64,000 nucleotides of DNA. Source: Diaphorobacter sp. HDW4A. Its GTDB lineage: Bacteria; Pseudomonadota; Gammaproteobacteria; Burkholderiales; Burkholderiaceae_C. Under the pieces are notes generated by a model that was given only the letters and a program-made list of their open reading frames with translations, did no database searches and was not told the DNA's origin. The translations under genes and the position numbers were made by a program. Of the stretch, positions 8,754-18,282 are shown one piece after another. The stretch covers positions 2,232,001 to 2,296,000 of the forward strand of contig NZ_CP049910.1 of the NCBI RefSeq assembly GCF_011305995.1. Direction: 5' to 3'. Each line of letters starts with the position of its first letter. The first letter of the stretch is position 1.

Positions 8754-10433
8754 ATGAGCGACCAGCACGAAAAGTCCGCCAAGAGCACCGTGAACGGCGC
8801 TGGCAGCGGTGGCTTCAGACAAGCCCATGCATGGCTGCACACCTGGTGCGGGCTGTGGTTCTCGTGGCTGCTGTTTGCGGTGTTCCTCACGGGCACACTG
8901 GCGGTTTTCGAGGATCCGATCACCCACTGGATGACGCCCGAGCACCATGCCGAGGAAGCGGCCGAGCACAGCAAACCGCAGCCCGTGGCCTCGCTCTCGC
9001 AGCGCTTGGCCTGGGGTGTGGACTACATGCGCGAACACCATCTCACCGCTTCGATGTGGGAGCTCTGGCCCGCTGATGCGCAGGGAGCGGGTGAACTGCG
9101 CGTTTTCTGGTTCGACGCCAACAAGCAATATGCGGCCGCGCAGCTCAGCACAGCCGACGGCAAGCCTATCGAGGTCAGCAAGGCGCCGCCGGTGCGCGGC
9201 ACGCAGGGCGGGCATCACTTCGTGACCTTCCACTATGAGCTGCATGCGGGCACGGTGGGCCTGTGGATCGTCGGAATCGCGGCGCTTGCGATGCTGGTGG
9301 CGCTGGTGAGCGGGGTGATCACGCACAGGCGCATCTTCAAAGACTTCTTCACCTTTCGCCCGAGAAAGGGGCAGCGCAGTTGGCTCGACGCTCACAACGT
9401 GGTGGCGGTGCTCACGCTACCCTTCCAATTCATGATCGCCTACACCGGCCTTGCGATCTCGGCGCTCACCTTCATGCCGGCAGGCGTGGTGGCGCACTAT
9501 GGCGTGCAGAACGCGGACCGGGAACGTTTCTCCACCGAGCTCAACGAACCAGGCAAGCCTGCAGTCAGCGGCCAGTTCATGGCGGTTCCCGAGCTTGAAT
9601 CCTTTGTGCTGCGCGGCCAGCAGCTCATGGGCCAGCCGGTGCGGGCAGTGGTGATCGACCATCCCGGCGACGCATCGGCACGCATCGGCGTCTACGGGTG
9701 GAACGACGAGGAAAGCACGCTGCGGCGCATCGGTCCGAACAGCGGCATGGCGATGTTCTCTGCCGCGACCGGCGAGGTGCTGCAGGTACGCCAACCCGGC
9801 GGCGCGGACGGCGGCACGGCGACGCTCGCGCAATCGGTGATGGGCGGTCTGCACATGGTGCGCTTTGGCGGGTGGGCGCTCCAATGGCTGTACTTCATCT
9901 GCGGGCTCATGGGTGCCGTGATGATGGCCACGGGTGCGATCCTCTTCATGGTCAAACGTCGCCACAAGCATCTCGGCGAATTTGGTTCGGCGACGGTGCG
10001 CGTCTACCGCTTGATCGAAGGGCTGAACGTGGCGGCGATTGCCGGGCTGACTCTGGCCTGCGTGGGCTACCTCTGGGGCAACCGACTGGTGCCGCTGGGC
10101 ATTGCGCACCGCGGCGATTGGGAGCTAGGCGTGTTCTTTGCGCTCTGGGCCCTGTCGCTGGTGCATGCGCTGTGCCGCCCGCCGCGTTCAGCGTGGAAGG
10201 AGCAACTGGCCGCGCTCGCCTTGCTGTGCCTGCTGCTGCCGGTGCTCAATGCGATCACGACCGGGGCGTTTCTGTTCAGTCAGATGCTGCATGGCGACTG
10301 GGAAAGCGCGGGCGTGGAGATGGTAGTAGTTGCAACCGGGCTGCTGGCTCTCGCCGCGCTGCGCTGGCAGTCGGGGCTGGCGGTGAGCCGCGCGCCAGCT
10401 ACAAACCGTGTGCCGACCGAGGTGAATCCATGA
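8754..10433 (+). CDS. PepSY-associated TM helix protein (iron-regulated, ferrisiderophore reductase-like)
   Basis: This is a 559-residue inner-membrane protein of the PepSY_TM family. It has an N-terminal helix after AWLHTWCGLW, a periplasmic loop, a TM pair around HRRIFKDFFTFRP and QRSWLDAHNVV, and several C-terminal helices. His residues in the first, third and fourth membrane regions are compatible with haem or iron-redox roles proposed for FoxB/FsrB-like relatives. The frame stays open upstream, but ATG 8754, one base after the DUF3649 stop, gives the correct N-terminus. The gene overlaps the next one by 4 bp. Confidence 0.85.
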   Translation: MSDQHEKSAKSTVNGAGSGGFRQAHAWLHTWCGLWFSWLLFAVFLTGTLAVFEDPITHWMTPEHHAEEAAEHSKPQPVASLSQRLAWGVDYMREHHLTASMWELWPADAQGAGELRVFWFDANKQYAAAQLSTADGKPIEVSKAPPVRGTQGGHHFVTFHYELHAGTVGLWIVGIAALAMLVALVSGVITHRRIFKDFFTFRPRKGQRSWLDAHNVVAVLTLPFQFMIAYTGLAISALTFMPAGVVAHYGVQNADRERFSTELNEPGKPAVSGQFMAVPELESFVLRGQQLMGQPVRAVVIDHPGDASARIGVYGWNDEESTLRRIGPNSGMAMFSAATGEVLQVRQPGGADGGTATLAQSVMGGLHMVRFGGWALQWLYFICGLMGAVMMATGAILFMVKRRHKHLGEFGSATVRVYRLIEGLNVAAIAGLTLACVGYLWGNRLVPLGIAHRGDWELGVFFALWALSLVHALCRPPRSAWKEQLAALALLCLLLPVLNAITTGAFLFSQMLHGDWESAGVEMVVVATGLLALAALRWQSGLAVSRAPATNRVPTEVNP

Positions 10434-10774
10434 CCATGTTGTACGCAGGAATGCTGACGCTGGCACTCACGCTTGGCGCGATGACCGCACTGGCCTTGGC
10501 GATGGACCGCCATTACGAACAGTGGACGGGGCAGCGCTCCGTGCCGCCCACGCGCGCCCGATGGCTGCGCATTGCGGGCGTGCTTTTGTTGCTGCTGTCG
10601 TTGCTGCCGTGCGTTCAGCTCTGGGGCGGTACCGTGGGTTGCGTAGCCTGGCTCGGTTTCGTGTCCGCAGGTGCATTGCTGGCCGTGGCGGGCATCAGCG
10701 CGCATGCACGCTGGGCGGTGCGGGCAGTGGTGCTGGTCTTGCTGGCGGCACTCGCGTCGCTGGCGCGGCTTTGA
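10430..10774 (+). CDS. DUF3325 small membrane protein of iron-uptake cassette
   Basis: This 114-residue protein has three or four hydrophobic segments and a basic loop (MDRHYEQWTG near the end of helix 1). It matches the DUF3325 proteins that follow PepSY proteins in siderophore loci. Its ATG overlaps the previous stop (ATGA), so it is translationally coupled. Function unknown. Confidence 0.78.
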   Translation: MTMLYAGMLTLALTLGAMTALALAMDRHYEQWTGQRSVPPTRARWLRIAGVLLLLLSLLPCVQLWGGTVGCVAWLGFVSAGALLAVAGISAHARWAVRAVVLVLLAALASLARL

Positions 10775-10846
10775 GTGGCCAAGGTAGATGATGATTTCAA
10801 TGAATAGTTTGCTGGAGCGCCGGCGCGCGTTCCGTGGAGTAGGGCG

Positions 10847-12022
10847 ATGAACAAGGCTCGCGGACGTATTCTGCTGCTCGGTGGAGTGCTGGCGGCGGCG
10901 GCATCTGTTGCGGCGCTCTGGTGGAACACGCGCGAGCGCATCGTCTACACGACGGAGACGGTCAAGCGCGGTGATATCGAGGCGACGGTGACGGCCATCG
11001 GTACGCTGCAGCCGCTGCGCTATGTGGATGTCGGTGCACAGGTGTCGGGGCAGATCACGCGTCTGGCGGTGACGCCAGGTGCGGTGGTGAAGAAGGGCGA
11101 TTTGCTGGTCGAGATCGACCCCAGCGTGCAACGCGCGACGGTGGATGCCGGCCGCGCGCAGCTGGCCAATCTGCGCGCGCAACTCGCCGAGCAACAGGCA
11201 CAGCAGCGCCTCGCCACTCAGCAGCTAGCGCGCCAGCGCCAACTGACGGCCGACGAGGCCACGCGCCTCGAAGATCTGCAGACAGCGGAGGCCAACCACG
11301 CGCAGGCTGGTGCGCGCATCGACCAGTTCAAGGCGCAGATCGATCAGACGCAGGCCACGCTCAAGGCCGACGAGGCTCGGCTCGGCTATACCCGCATTTA
11401 TGCGCCGATGGCAGGCACGGTGGTGTCCGTGGACGCACGCGAGGGGCAGACGCTCAATGCCACCTATCAGACGCCCGACATGATGCGCATTGCCGACCTT
11501 TCCGGCATGACTGTGTGGACCGAGGTGTCGGAAGCCGACGTGCGGCGCGTGCGCCCCGGACTGCCCGTCTACTTCACCACGCTTGGCGGTGCGGACGAGG
11601 GCGACAAGGCACGCCGCTGGCAGGGCAAGGTGCGCCAGGTGCTGCCCGCACCGCAGGTCGCCAAGGCTCAGGTGGGTGCGGCGGCCAAGCCCGCGATGGC
11701 GAGCAAGGCGGTCACCTACACCGCGCTGTTCGATGTGGACAACGCTGATGGCGAACTCATGCCACAGATGACGGCGCAGGTGGTGTTCATCTCTGCGCGC
11801 GCCGCAAACGCGGTGATCGCGCCGTTGTCGGCGCTTGCGTTGAACGGTGAGTCCACGACCGCGCGCGTGCTCGATGCCGATGGCAATCCACAGAGCCGCA
11901 ACCTGCGTCTTGGCGCGCGCAGCCGCCATCAGGTCGAGGTGCTGCGGGGCTTGGGCGAGGGCGACCGGCTCATCACCTCCGAGGCCAAGACGGGCGGCGG
12001 ACTGCGGTGGCTGCAATGGTGA
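10847..12022 (+). CDS. MacA-like periplasmic adaptor (membrane fusion protein)
   Basis: This is a 391-residue HlyD/MacA-type adaptor. It has an N-terminal membrane anchor (about 6-25), a lipoyl/barrel-sandwich half (GQITRLAVTPGAVVKKGD), a long alpha-helical hairpin rich in Gln and Ala (about 95-175), the second lipoyl half (YTRIYAPMAGTVVSVDAREGQ) and a beta-barrel/MP domain. It bridges the MacB-like ABC pump and the outer-membrane channel encoded next. It lies about 70 bp after DUF3325 on the same strand, so it is probably part of, or co-regulated with, the siderophore locus, like PvdR in pseudomonads. Confidence 0.9.
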   Translation: MNKARGRILLLGGVLAAAASVAALWWNTRERIVYTTETVKRGDIEATVTAIGTLQPLRYVDVGAQVSGQITRLAVTPGAVVKKGDLLVEIDPSVQRATVDAGRAQLANLRAQLAEQQAQQRLATQQLARQRQLTADEATRLEDLQTAEANHAQAGARIDQFKAQIDQTQATLKADEARLGYTRIYAPMAGTVVSVDAREGQTLNATYQTPDMMRIADLSGMTVWTEVSEADVRRVRPGLPVYFTTLGGADEGDKARRWQGKVRQVLPAPQVAKAQVGAAAKPAMASKAVTYTALFDVDNADGELMPQMTAQVVFISARAANAVIAPLSALALNGESTTARVLDADGNPQSRNLRLGARSRHQVEVLRGLGEGDRLITSEAKTGGGLRWLQW

Positions 12023-13995
12023 GCGCGCAGGCGGAAACTCTTCCCGCGCTGATCGAACTGCAAGGCATTCGCCGAAGCTACGGCGGCACGGGGGGGCAAC
12101 CCGAGGTGGACGTGCTGCACGGGATTGACCTGAAGATTCATGCGGGCGAGTTCGTCGCCATCGTCGGTCAGTCGGGCTCGGGCAAATCGACGCTGATGCA
12201 CATTCTCGGTTGTCTGGACCGCGCAAGTGCAGGCCGCTACCGCTTTGCCGGACATGACGTCTCGACGCTCGATTCCGACGAGTTGGCGTGGCTGCGGCGC
12301 GAGGCCTTCGGCTTCGTGTTCCAGGGCTATCACCTGATCCCCACCGAATCGGCCAGCGAGAACGTTCAGGTTCCGGCGCTCTACGCAGGCATGCCCGAGA
12401 AGGTGCGCGCGGATCGCGCAGCCAAACTGCTTTTGCGCCTCGGCATTGGCGACAAGGCCGAGCTGCGCCCCAATCAGCTTTCGGGTGGGCAGCAGCAACG
12501 CGTTTCAATTGCGCGGGCACTGATGAACGGCGGGCGCATCATCCTCGCCGATGAGCCCACGGGTGCGCTTGACAGCAAGAGCGGCGAACAGGTGATGGCG
12601 CTGCTGCACGAGCTGGCCAATGCGGGTCACACCATCATCTTGATCACCCATGACCATCAGGTGGCGAAGCAGGCGCGGCGCGTGGTGGAAATCCGCGACG
12701 GCAACATTCTTGCCGACAATACCGATCACCGTGCCCTCATTCCCATCCGCACTGCGCCGCTGCAAATCGATCCCGCGCAGGCACCGCATGCAGCGGCCAA
12801 CACGCTGTGGAACGACCTGCGCGAATCGGCGCGTACTGCGTGGCGCGGCATGCGGCTCAACCGCGTGCGTACTGGGCTCACGCTGCTGGGCATCGTCATC
12901 GGCGTGGCCTCGGTGATCGTGATGCTTGCCATCGGCGAGGGCGCGCGGCGGCAGGTGCTAGAGCGCATGGGCACGATGGGCACGGCGATTCTCTATATGG
13001 GCAGCCGACCGCCGAGCACCGGAGGGCCGTCGGGCGAGCTGACGGAGGCGGACCTGCAGGCGGTGCGTGAGCTGCCCGAGATGCGCTATGTGCTCCCCGT
13101 CATCGGTGATCCGACCACGGTGCGCTATGGACGCATGGACAAAGAGATCTATGTGTTTGCCGCGAGCGAACAGATGCCTGCAGTCCACCACTGGCCCGTG
13201 GGGCTGGGTCGCTTCTACACCGATGCCGAAGACCGCGCGCTCGCGCCGCTGGTGGTGCTGGGGCACAAGGCGCGGCTGCATTTCTTTCCGGACACGCCTG
13301 ATCCGCTGGGCCGTCAGCTGCTGATCGGCGCTTCGCCGTTCGAAGTGATCGGCGTGATGTCCGAGCGCGGCGCGGACTCCGGTGCGCAGGACTACGACGA
13401 CATGGTTTTCATCCCGTATCGCGCTGGCCGCGCGCGCGTCTATCAGACGCAGACGCAGCCCGACTATGTAGTGATGCAGGCGGTGTCATCCGAGATGGTC
13501 AATGAGGCCGAGGACGCCATCCGCAAGCTGCTGATCGCGCGGCATGGGCGTGAGGACTTCGCCATCGGCAACGCGGCTGCACGCATTCAGGCCGAAATGG
13601 CCACGCGGCGCAGCATGAGCGTGATGCTGGGTTTGATTGCAGCCGTGTCACTGGTCGTTGGCGGGATCGGCGTGATGAATGTGATGCTGATGACCGTGAA
13701 AGAACGCACGCGCGAAATCGGTATCCGCGTGGCGACGGGCGCGCGCCAGCGCGACATCCTGCGCCAATTCATGACCGAGGCGGTGCTCGTCACGCTTGTG
13801 GGCGGGACAGTGGGCGTGGCAGTGGGATTGCTGATCGGCGCGGTGTTGATTCTGACGAACGTGCCCGTGGTGTTTTCGGTCTCGGCCATGCTGGGCGCGT
13901 TCGGGTGTGCGGTGGCAACCGGACTCGTGTTCGGATACATACCGGCGCGCACGGCTGCGCGGCTCGATCCGGTGGCCGCATTGACAGGGGAATAG
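12016..13995 (+). CDS. MacB-like ABC transporter, ATPase-permease fusion
   Basis: This 659-residue protein has an N-terminal ATPase (Walker A GQSGSGKST at 51-59, signature LSGGQQQRVSIARAL, Walker B IILADEPTG). It is fused to a MacB permease: one TM near residue 290, a large periplasmic domain, and three C-terminal TMs including VSLVVGGIGVMNVMLM. The start ATGGTGA overlaps the adaptor stop. A GTG at 12007 is a less likely start. The family exports macrolides, peptides or siderophores; adjacency to the receptor suggests siderophore secretion or recycling (PvdT-like). Confidence 0.9.
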   Translation: MVSAQAETLPALIELQGIRRSYGGTGGQPEVDVLHGIDLKIHAGEFVAIVGQSGSGKSTLMHILGCLDRASAGRYRFAGHDVSTLDSDELAWLRREAFGFVFQGYHLIPTESASENVQVPALYAGMPEKVRADRAAKLLLRLGIGDKAELRPNQLSGGQQQRVSIARALMNGGRIILADEPTGALDSKSGEQVMALLHELANAGHTIILITHDHQVAKQARRVVEIRDGNILADNTDHRALIPIRTAPLQIDPAQAPHAAANTLWNDLRESARTAWRGMRLNRVRTGLTLLGIVIGVASVIVMLAIGEGARRQVLERMGTMGTAILYMGSRPPSTGGPSGELTEADLQAVRELPEMRYVLPVIGDPTTVRYGRMDKEIYVFAASEQMPAVHHWPVGLGRFYTDAEDRALAPLVVLGHKARLHFFPDTPDPLGRQLLIGASPFEVIGVMSERGADSGAQDYDDMVFIPYRAGRARVYQTQTQPDYVVMQAVSSEMVNEAEDAIRKLLIARHGREDFAIGNAAARIQAEMATRRSMSVMLGLIAAVSLVVGGIGVMNVMLMTVKERTREIGIRVATGARQRDILRQFMTEAVLVTLVGGTVGVAVGLLIGAVLILTNVPVVFSVSAMLGAFGCAVATGLVFGYIPARTAARLDPVAALTGE

Positions 13996-13997
13996 GG

Positions 13998-15386
13998 ATG
14001 AGGCCACAAGAATTGAAGACACCTCCGCTGGCATTGGCCACTGCATTGTTGCTGAGTGGATGTGCCATGACGGCCAGCGATCTGCAAACAACCCATCCAC
14101 CTCTGCCCGCGCAATGGACGCAGTCATCGACCTACGCAGCCGATGTCGCGATCAACAACACCTGGTGGCGCAGTCTTGGCAGCGAAGAATTGAACACGCT
14201 GATCCAACGCACGTTGGAGCATGGCAACGATGTGGCGGCCGCCATTGCGCGCGTTCGGCAGGCGGAGGCGATCGCCAGACAGGCCGGGGCAGCTTCACAT
14301 GTGCAACTGACGGGCTCGCTTGATGGGCAGCGGCAAGCGCGACTGAGCGGCGATACGCAGGTCTCGGGCAACCGGTTCGGCGCCGGATTTTCGGCAAGCT
14401 ACGAGGCCGATTTCTGGGGCCGCAATCGCGCCGTGTCGAACGCCGCGCTGTCGCAGTGGCAGGCCAGCCGCTTCGATTACGACACAGTGAAGCTCACGCT
14501 TGCCGCGCGTGTGGCCGATGCGTGGCTGCAGGCGCAAGCATTGCAGGAGCGCCAACTGATTGCACAGCGCAATCTGGCCAACGCCGAACGATTACTACGC
14601 TGGCTCGCTTCACGCGCGAGAGCCGGAGCTGCATCGGCGCTTGAGCTTGCGCAGCAGCGCGGACTGGTCGCCGCACAACGTCGCAATATTGCAGCGCTTG
14701 AGCAGCAACGATCTGCGGCTCTGGGCGCGCTCTCGGCACTCGTTGGCGAGCCAACCGTGGTGATGGGAACGGACATGCAATGGCATGCACTGCATGAGCC
14801 TTCGATTGCGGCGGGCCTGCCCTCGGGACTGCTCATGCGCCGCCCCGACATTGCAACCGCCGAGGCTCGTCTTTCGGCCGCAAATGCCAATGTGGCCGCA
14901 GCCCGTGCGGCCATGTTGCCGTCGCTCACACTCAGCGCCGGTATTTCCACGGGGGGAAAGGGCCTGCGCAGCATGTTTGAAAATCCGCTCTACACGCTCG
15001 GGGCAAATCTCGCTGCGCCGATTTTCGATGGGGGACGTCTGCGCGCCGGTGCGGATCTGGCGCAGGCGCAGCGTGAAGAACTGCTGGCCAACTACCGCCA
15101 GACCATCTTCGCCGCCTTCAGCGATGCCGATGTGGTGCTGCAGTCCATAGACCAATTGCAAGCGCAAAGCAGCGCACAGGCCGAGGTGCTTGCACAGGCG
15201 CAACGGGCGCTTGTCCTCGCGGAGCGCAGATACGCCGCAGGCGCGGAAACCCTGCTCACTTTGCTGGATGTGCAGCGCAATCTGTACGCGGCGCAGGATG
15301 AATCGGTGCAGCTCAGGCAGCAGCGATTGCAGGCGCGGGTGGCGCTGTTTCGAGCGTTGGGAGGGGGATGGACGTCATCTTCATGA
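13998..15386 (+). CDS. Outer-membrane efflux lipoprotein, NodT/OprM family
   Basis: This is a TolC-type outer-membrane factor of 462 residues with an N-terminal lipobox LLLSGC (Cys22) and two repeats of the coiled-coil/barrel domain (NWWRSLGS near the N-terminus, LLMRRPDIATAEARL in the middle). It starts 2 bp after the MacB stop with GGG upstream. It completes a tripartite system with the preceding adaptor and ABC pump, resembling PvdRT-OpmQ and MacAB-TolC. Confidence 0.92.
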   Translation: MRPQELKTPPLALATALLLSGCAMTASDLQTTHPPLPAQWTQSSTYAADVAINNTWWRSLGSEELNTLIQRTLEHGNDVAAAIARVRQAEAIARQAGAASHVQLTGSLDGQRQARLSGDTQVSGNRFGAGFSASYEADFWGRNRAVSNAALSQWQASRFDYDTVKLTLAARVADAWLQAQALQERQLIAQRNLANAERLLRWLASRARAGAASALELAQQRGLVAAQRRNIAALEQQRSAALGALSALVGEPTVVMGTDMQWHALHEPSIAAGLPSGLLMRRPDIATAEARLSAANANVAAARAAMLPSLTLSAGISTGGKGLRSMFENPLYTLGANLAAPIFDGGRLRAGADLAQAQREELLANYRQTIFAAFSDADVVLQSIDQLQAQSSAQAEVLAQAQRALVLAERRYAAGAETLLTLLDVQRNLYAAQDESVQLRQQRLQARVALFRALGGGWTSSS

Positions 15387-15410
15387 GACCGACGATGATC
15401 GACGAAGGGC

Positions 15411-16091
15411 TCAGAACACCAGTCCGGTCGGGTTCGACGGAGTAGGACCGGATGGTACGGTCGTCTCGGGTGCCGGGGCCGAACGCGCGGCCGGTCTTGC
15501 GTCCTGTGTGGGGGCAGGGGCCCGTGCGGGCTCCTTGGCGGTGGCCAGTGGCGTGGCCAAAGGCTTGCGATAGGAGGCGGGGAGTTGCGACTTCTTGGGA
15601 TAGCCGGCCGCGTCGAGATACTGCGTCCAGAGCGTGTCGGCAAAGCCGTTGAGGTGTTGCGCGCCGATGGTGGCGAAGGGGATGGAATTGTTGCCACTCA
15701 GTGCCTTGAGGGCTTCCATGCTTTCGTTGTTGGTCACCGTGCGTTCGGTGAAGGGGATGCCGCGCGTGATCAGCAGGTTGCGTGCATTGTTGCAGGGCAA
15801 GCAGTCGTCGCCCGTATAGAGAGTGACCGGGTATCGGTTGACGACCTGCTGCAGCGTGTAGGGAAGCGCGCCGTTGCCGGTGTCACTTTCTGCGAAATCA
15901 GTGGCCGCGCTGCCCTTGCTTTTGACGCTGGCGTTCGCGTTGTTCGCGGGCGGTTGATCGGAGAAGGTCACCTTGCCGTCGGGGCCGACGCTGCGGTAGA
16001 TCTGCTGGGCTTGTACTCCAACCGACACGACAGCTGTAGCGCACAGCAAGGTGGCAGCGGCAAACACGGACAACTTTCCGACTCGGCTCAT
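15411..16091 (-). CDS. DUF4124 domain protein with glutaredoxin-like domain
   Basis: This is a predicted exported protein of 226 residues. It has a signal peptide (about 1-28), a DUF4124 module (IYRSVGPDGKVTFSDQPP, residues 31-48), a glutaredoxin/NrdH-like fold (about 85-165) with the active-site pair CLPC at 97-100, and a Pro/Ala-rich tail. The combination suggests a periplasmic thiol or disulfide handling protein; its partner is unknown. It converges on the efflux gene with only 24 bp between stops. Confidence 0.8.
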   Translation of the reverse strand: MSRVGKLSVFAAATLLCATAVVSVGVQAQQIYRSVGPDGKVTFSDQPPANNANASVKSKGSAATDFAESDTGNGALPYTLQQVVNRYPVTLYTGDDCLPCNNARNLLITRGIPFTERTVTNNESMEALKALSGNNSIPFATIGAQHLNGFADTLWTQYLDAAGYPKKSQLPASYRKPLATPLATAKEPARAPAPTQDARPAARSAPAPETTVPSGPTPSNPTGLVF

Positions 16092-16123
16092 TTTTCTTAT
16101 CCCTCATTGATCAGACTGATTCG

Positions 16124-16151
16124 AACTCTCCGATCTTGCGACTGGAGAGTT
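16124..16151. promoter_or_regulatory. Inverted repeat upstream of the DUF4124-glutaredoxin gene
   Basis: AACTCTCC and GGAGAGTT form a perfect 8-bp dyad with a 12-nt spacer, 33 bp upstream of the DUF4124 gene start and downstream of the oligopeptidase stop. A GATCTTG direct repeat overlaps it. It could be an operator or an intergenic hairpin; no T tract follows. Confidence 0.35.
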
Positions 16152-16197
16152 GCGATCTTGACACGAAAAAAGCCGCGATTCAATTCATCGGAATTTT

Positions 16198-18246
16198 TCA
16201 GTTCGCCATGCCCTGGTGACGCAGCAGCGCGTCGAGCTGCGGTTCGCGTCCACGGAAGGCCTTGAACGACTCCATGGCCGGGCGTGCGCCGCCTGCTTCG
16301 AGAATCGATTCGCGGTACTTGCGGCCAGTCTCGGGGTTGGGCGAGCCGTCAGGCAGTACGGTTTCTTCGAACGCGGCATAGGCGTCGGCGGACAGGACCT
16401 CAGCCCATTTGTAGCTGTAGTAGCCCGCCGCATAACCACCCGCGAAGATGTGGCTGAAGGTGTGGGCCATGCGGTTGTAGACCGGAGACGGCAGCACGGC
16501 GACGTCGGCGCGCACCTTCTGCAGCACGGGCATGACGGGTTGTGCGGGATCGTGCTCGGTGTGCAGCAGCATGTCGAATAGCGCGAATTCGATCTGACGC
16601 AGCGTCTGCATGCCGGACTGATAGTTCTTCGCCGCAATCATCTTGTCGTAGAGCGCTCGGGGCAGCGCCTCGCCGGTGTCGACGTGGGCGGTCATGTGCT
16701 TGAGCACATCCCATTCCCAGCAGAAGTTTTCCATGAACTGGCTGGGCAGTTCCACCGCATCCCATTCGACGCCGGAGATGCCGGACACGTCGCGCTCGTT
16801 CACTTGCGTGAGCATGTGGTGCAGGCCGTGGCCGGTTTCGTGGAAGAGGGTGATAACGTCGTCATGTGTGAGCAGGGCCGGCTTGCCTTCGACGCCCGCC
16901 GCGAAGTTGCAGACCAGATGCGCGACCGGTGTTTGCAGTTGGTGGGTGTCGGGGCGCAGCCAGCGGGTGCGCACGTCGTCCATCCATGCGCCGCCGCGCT
17001 TGCCCTTGCGGGCAGGCTGGTCGAGGTAGAACTGCCCGATCAGCACCGCGCCCTGAGGTGTCTGGCGCTCGATGCGGTAGAACTCGACGGCTGGATTCCA
17101 CACGGGCGCGCTGTCCTTGCGGATCGAAACCTCGAACAGCGTCTCGACGATCTTGAACAGCCCTGCGAGCACCTTGGGTGCCGGGAAATACTGCTTGAGT
17201 TCCTGCTCGCTGAACGAGTAGCGGGCTTCCTTGAGCTTTTCCGAAATAAACGGCCAGTCCCAAGGCTGCGGATCGGCAAGGCCCAGATCGTTCTTCGCGA
17301 AGGCGCGCAGATCGGCAACGTCCTTCTCGCCATAGGGCTTGGCGCGTCGCGCCAGATCGCGCAGGAAATCGATGACCTCTGTGGGCGATTTCGCCATCTT
17401 GGTGACGACCGAGACTTCACCGAAATTCGCGTAGCCGAGCAGCTGGGATTCTTCCTTGCGCAGTGCAAGAATCTCCTGCATGTTGGCAGAGTTGTCGAAC
17501 TTCAGCGCATCGCCTTGGGCCTGATCCGAGGCGCGGGTCACATAGGCATGGTAGAGCTTCTCGCGCAGCGCGCTGCTCTTGGCGAACTGCATCACCGGAA
17601 GATAGCAGGGCAGCTTGAGCGTGAGCTTGTAGCCGGGGTTGCCATCGGCCTCGGCCGCGGCACGGGCGGCCTGCTGGATGTCTTCGGGCACGCCGTCGAG
17701 TTCATCAATCTCGGCGTAGTAAGCAAAGGCGTCGGTCGCATCGAGCGCATTTTCGCTGAACTTCTGGCTCAGCTCGGCCATGCGCTCCTGAATCTTGGCG
17801 AAGCGCTCTTTGGCCGCGCCCTGCAACTCGGCGCCAGACAACACGAAGCCGCGCATCGCGTGGTCCCAGGCGGCGCGCTGTTCCTTGTTGAGCGAATGAG
17901 GAGCGATGGCCTTGTACTTGGCGTACAGCCGTTCGTCGGCACCGAGGCGCGTCCAGAACTCAGTGACCTTCGGCAAGGCCTCGTTGTAGGCGGCGCGCAG
18001 CTCGGGCGTGTCGGCCACACTGTTGAGGTGGTTGATCGCGCCCCATGCGGTTCCGAGCTTCTCGGTGGCCACATCCAGCACCGCCGAAATGTCGTTCCAG
18101 GCCGCAGGGAATTCGGGCTTGGTGACCGTCTCGAGCGCGTCATTGGAGCGGGCGATCAGTGCGTCAATGGCGGGGCCTACGTCCGACGGCTGAATGCGGT
18201 CGAATGGAGGGAGGTTGTAGTTCTCAAGAAGTGGATTGCTGCTCAT
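16198..18246 (-). CDS. prlC: Oligopeptidase A (M3 family zinc metallopeptidase)
   Basis: This is a cytosolic M3 oligopeptidase of 682 residues. The zinc motif HETGH is at 469-473, with the downstream Glu region present. The start is set at ATG 18246 because the sequence MSSNPLLENYNLPPF aligns with the conserved N-terminus of PrlC/OpdA; an in-frame ATG further upstream adds 23 unrelated residues. It degrades small peptides such as cleaved signal peptides. It is followed upstream by folD on the same strand, separated by a strong hairpin. Confidence 0.92.
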   Translation of the reverse strand: MSSNPLLENYNLPPFDRIQPSDVGPAIDALIARSNDALETVTKPEFPAAWNDISAVLDVATEKLGTAWGAINHLNSVADTPELRAAYNEALPKVTEFWTRLGADERLYAKYKAIAPHSLNKEQRAAWDHAMRGFVLSGAELQGAAKERFAKIQERMAELSQKFSENALDATDAFAYYAEIDELDGVPEDIQQAARAAAEADGNPGYKLTLKLPCYLPVMQFAKSSALREKLYHAYVTRASDQAQGDALKFDNSANMQEILALRKEESQLLGYANFGEVSVVTKMAKSPTEVIDFLRDLARRAKPYGEKDVADLRAFAKNDLGLADPQPWDWPFISEKLKEARYSFSEQELKQYFPAPKVLAGLFKIVETLFEVSIRKDSAPVWNPAVEFYRIERQTPQGAVLIGQFYLDQPARKGKRGGAWMDDVRTRWLRPDTHQLQTPVAHLVCNFAAGVEGKPALLTHDDVITLFHETGHGLHHMLTQVNERDVSGISGVEWDAVELPSQFMENFCWEWDVLKHMTAHVDTGEALPRALYDKMIAAKNYQSGMQTLRQIEFALFDMLLHTEHDPAQPVMPVLQKVRADVAVLPSPVYNRMAHTFSHIFAGGYAAGYYSYKWAEVLSADAYAAFEETVLPDGSPNPETGRKYRESILEAGGARPAMESFKAFRGREPQLDALLRHQGMAN

Positions 18247-18282
18247 GTTGGAATAAGTATCGCCAAAACGCCAGAATTCAAG

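Noticed and set aside
6455..8974. 839-codon minus-strand open frame opposite the siderophore receptor
   Set aside because: It is the antisense shadow of a high-GC coding gene; the product is rich in His, Arg and Gln without any domain, while the plus strand encodes a clear receptor.
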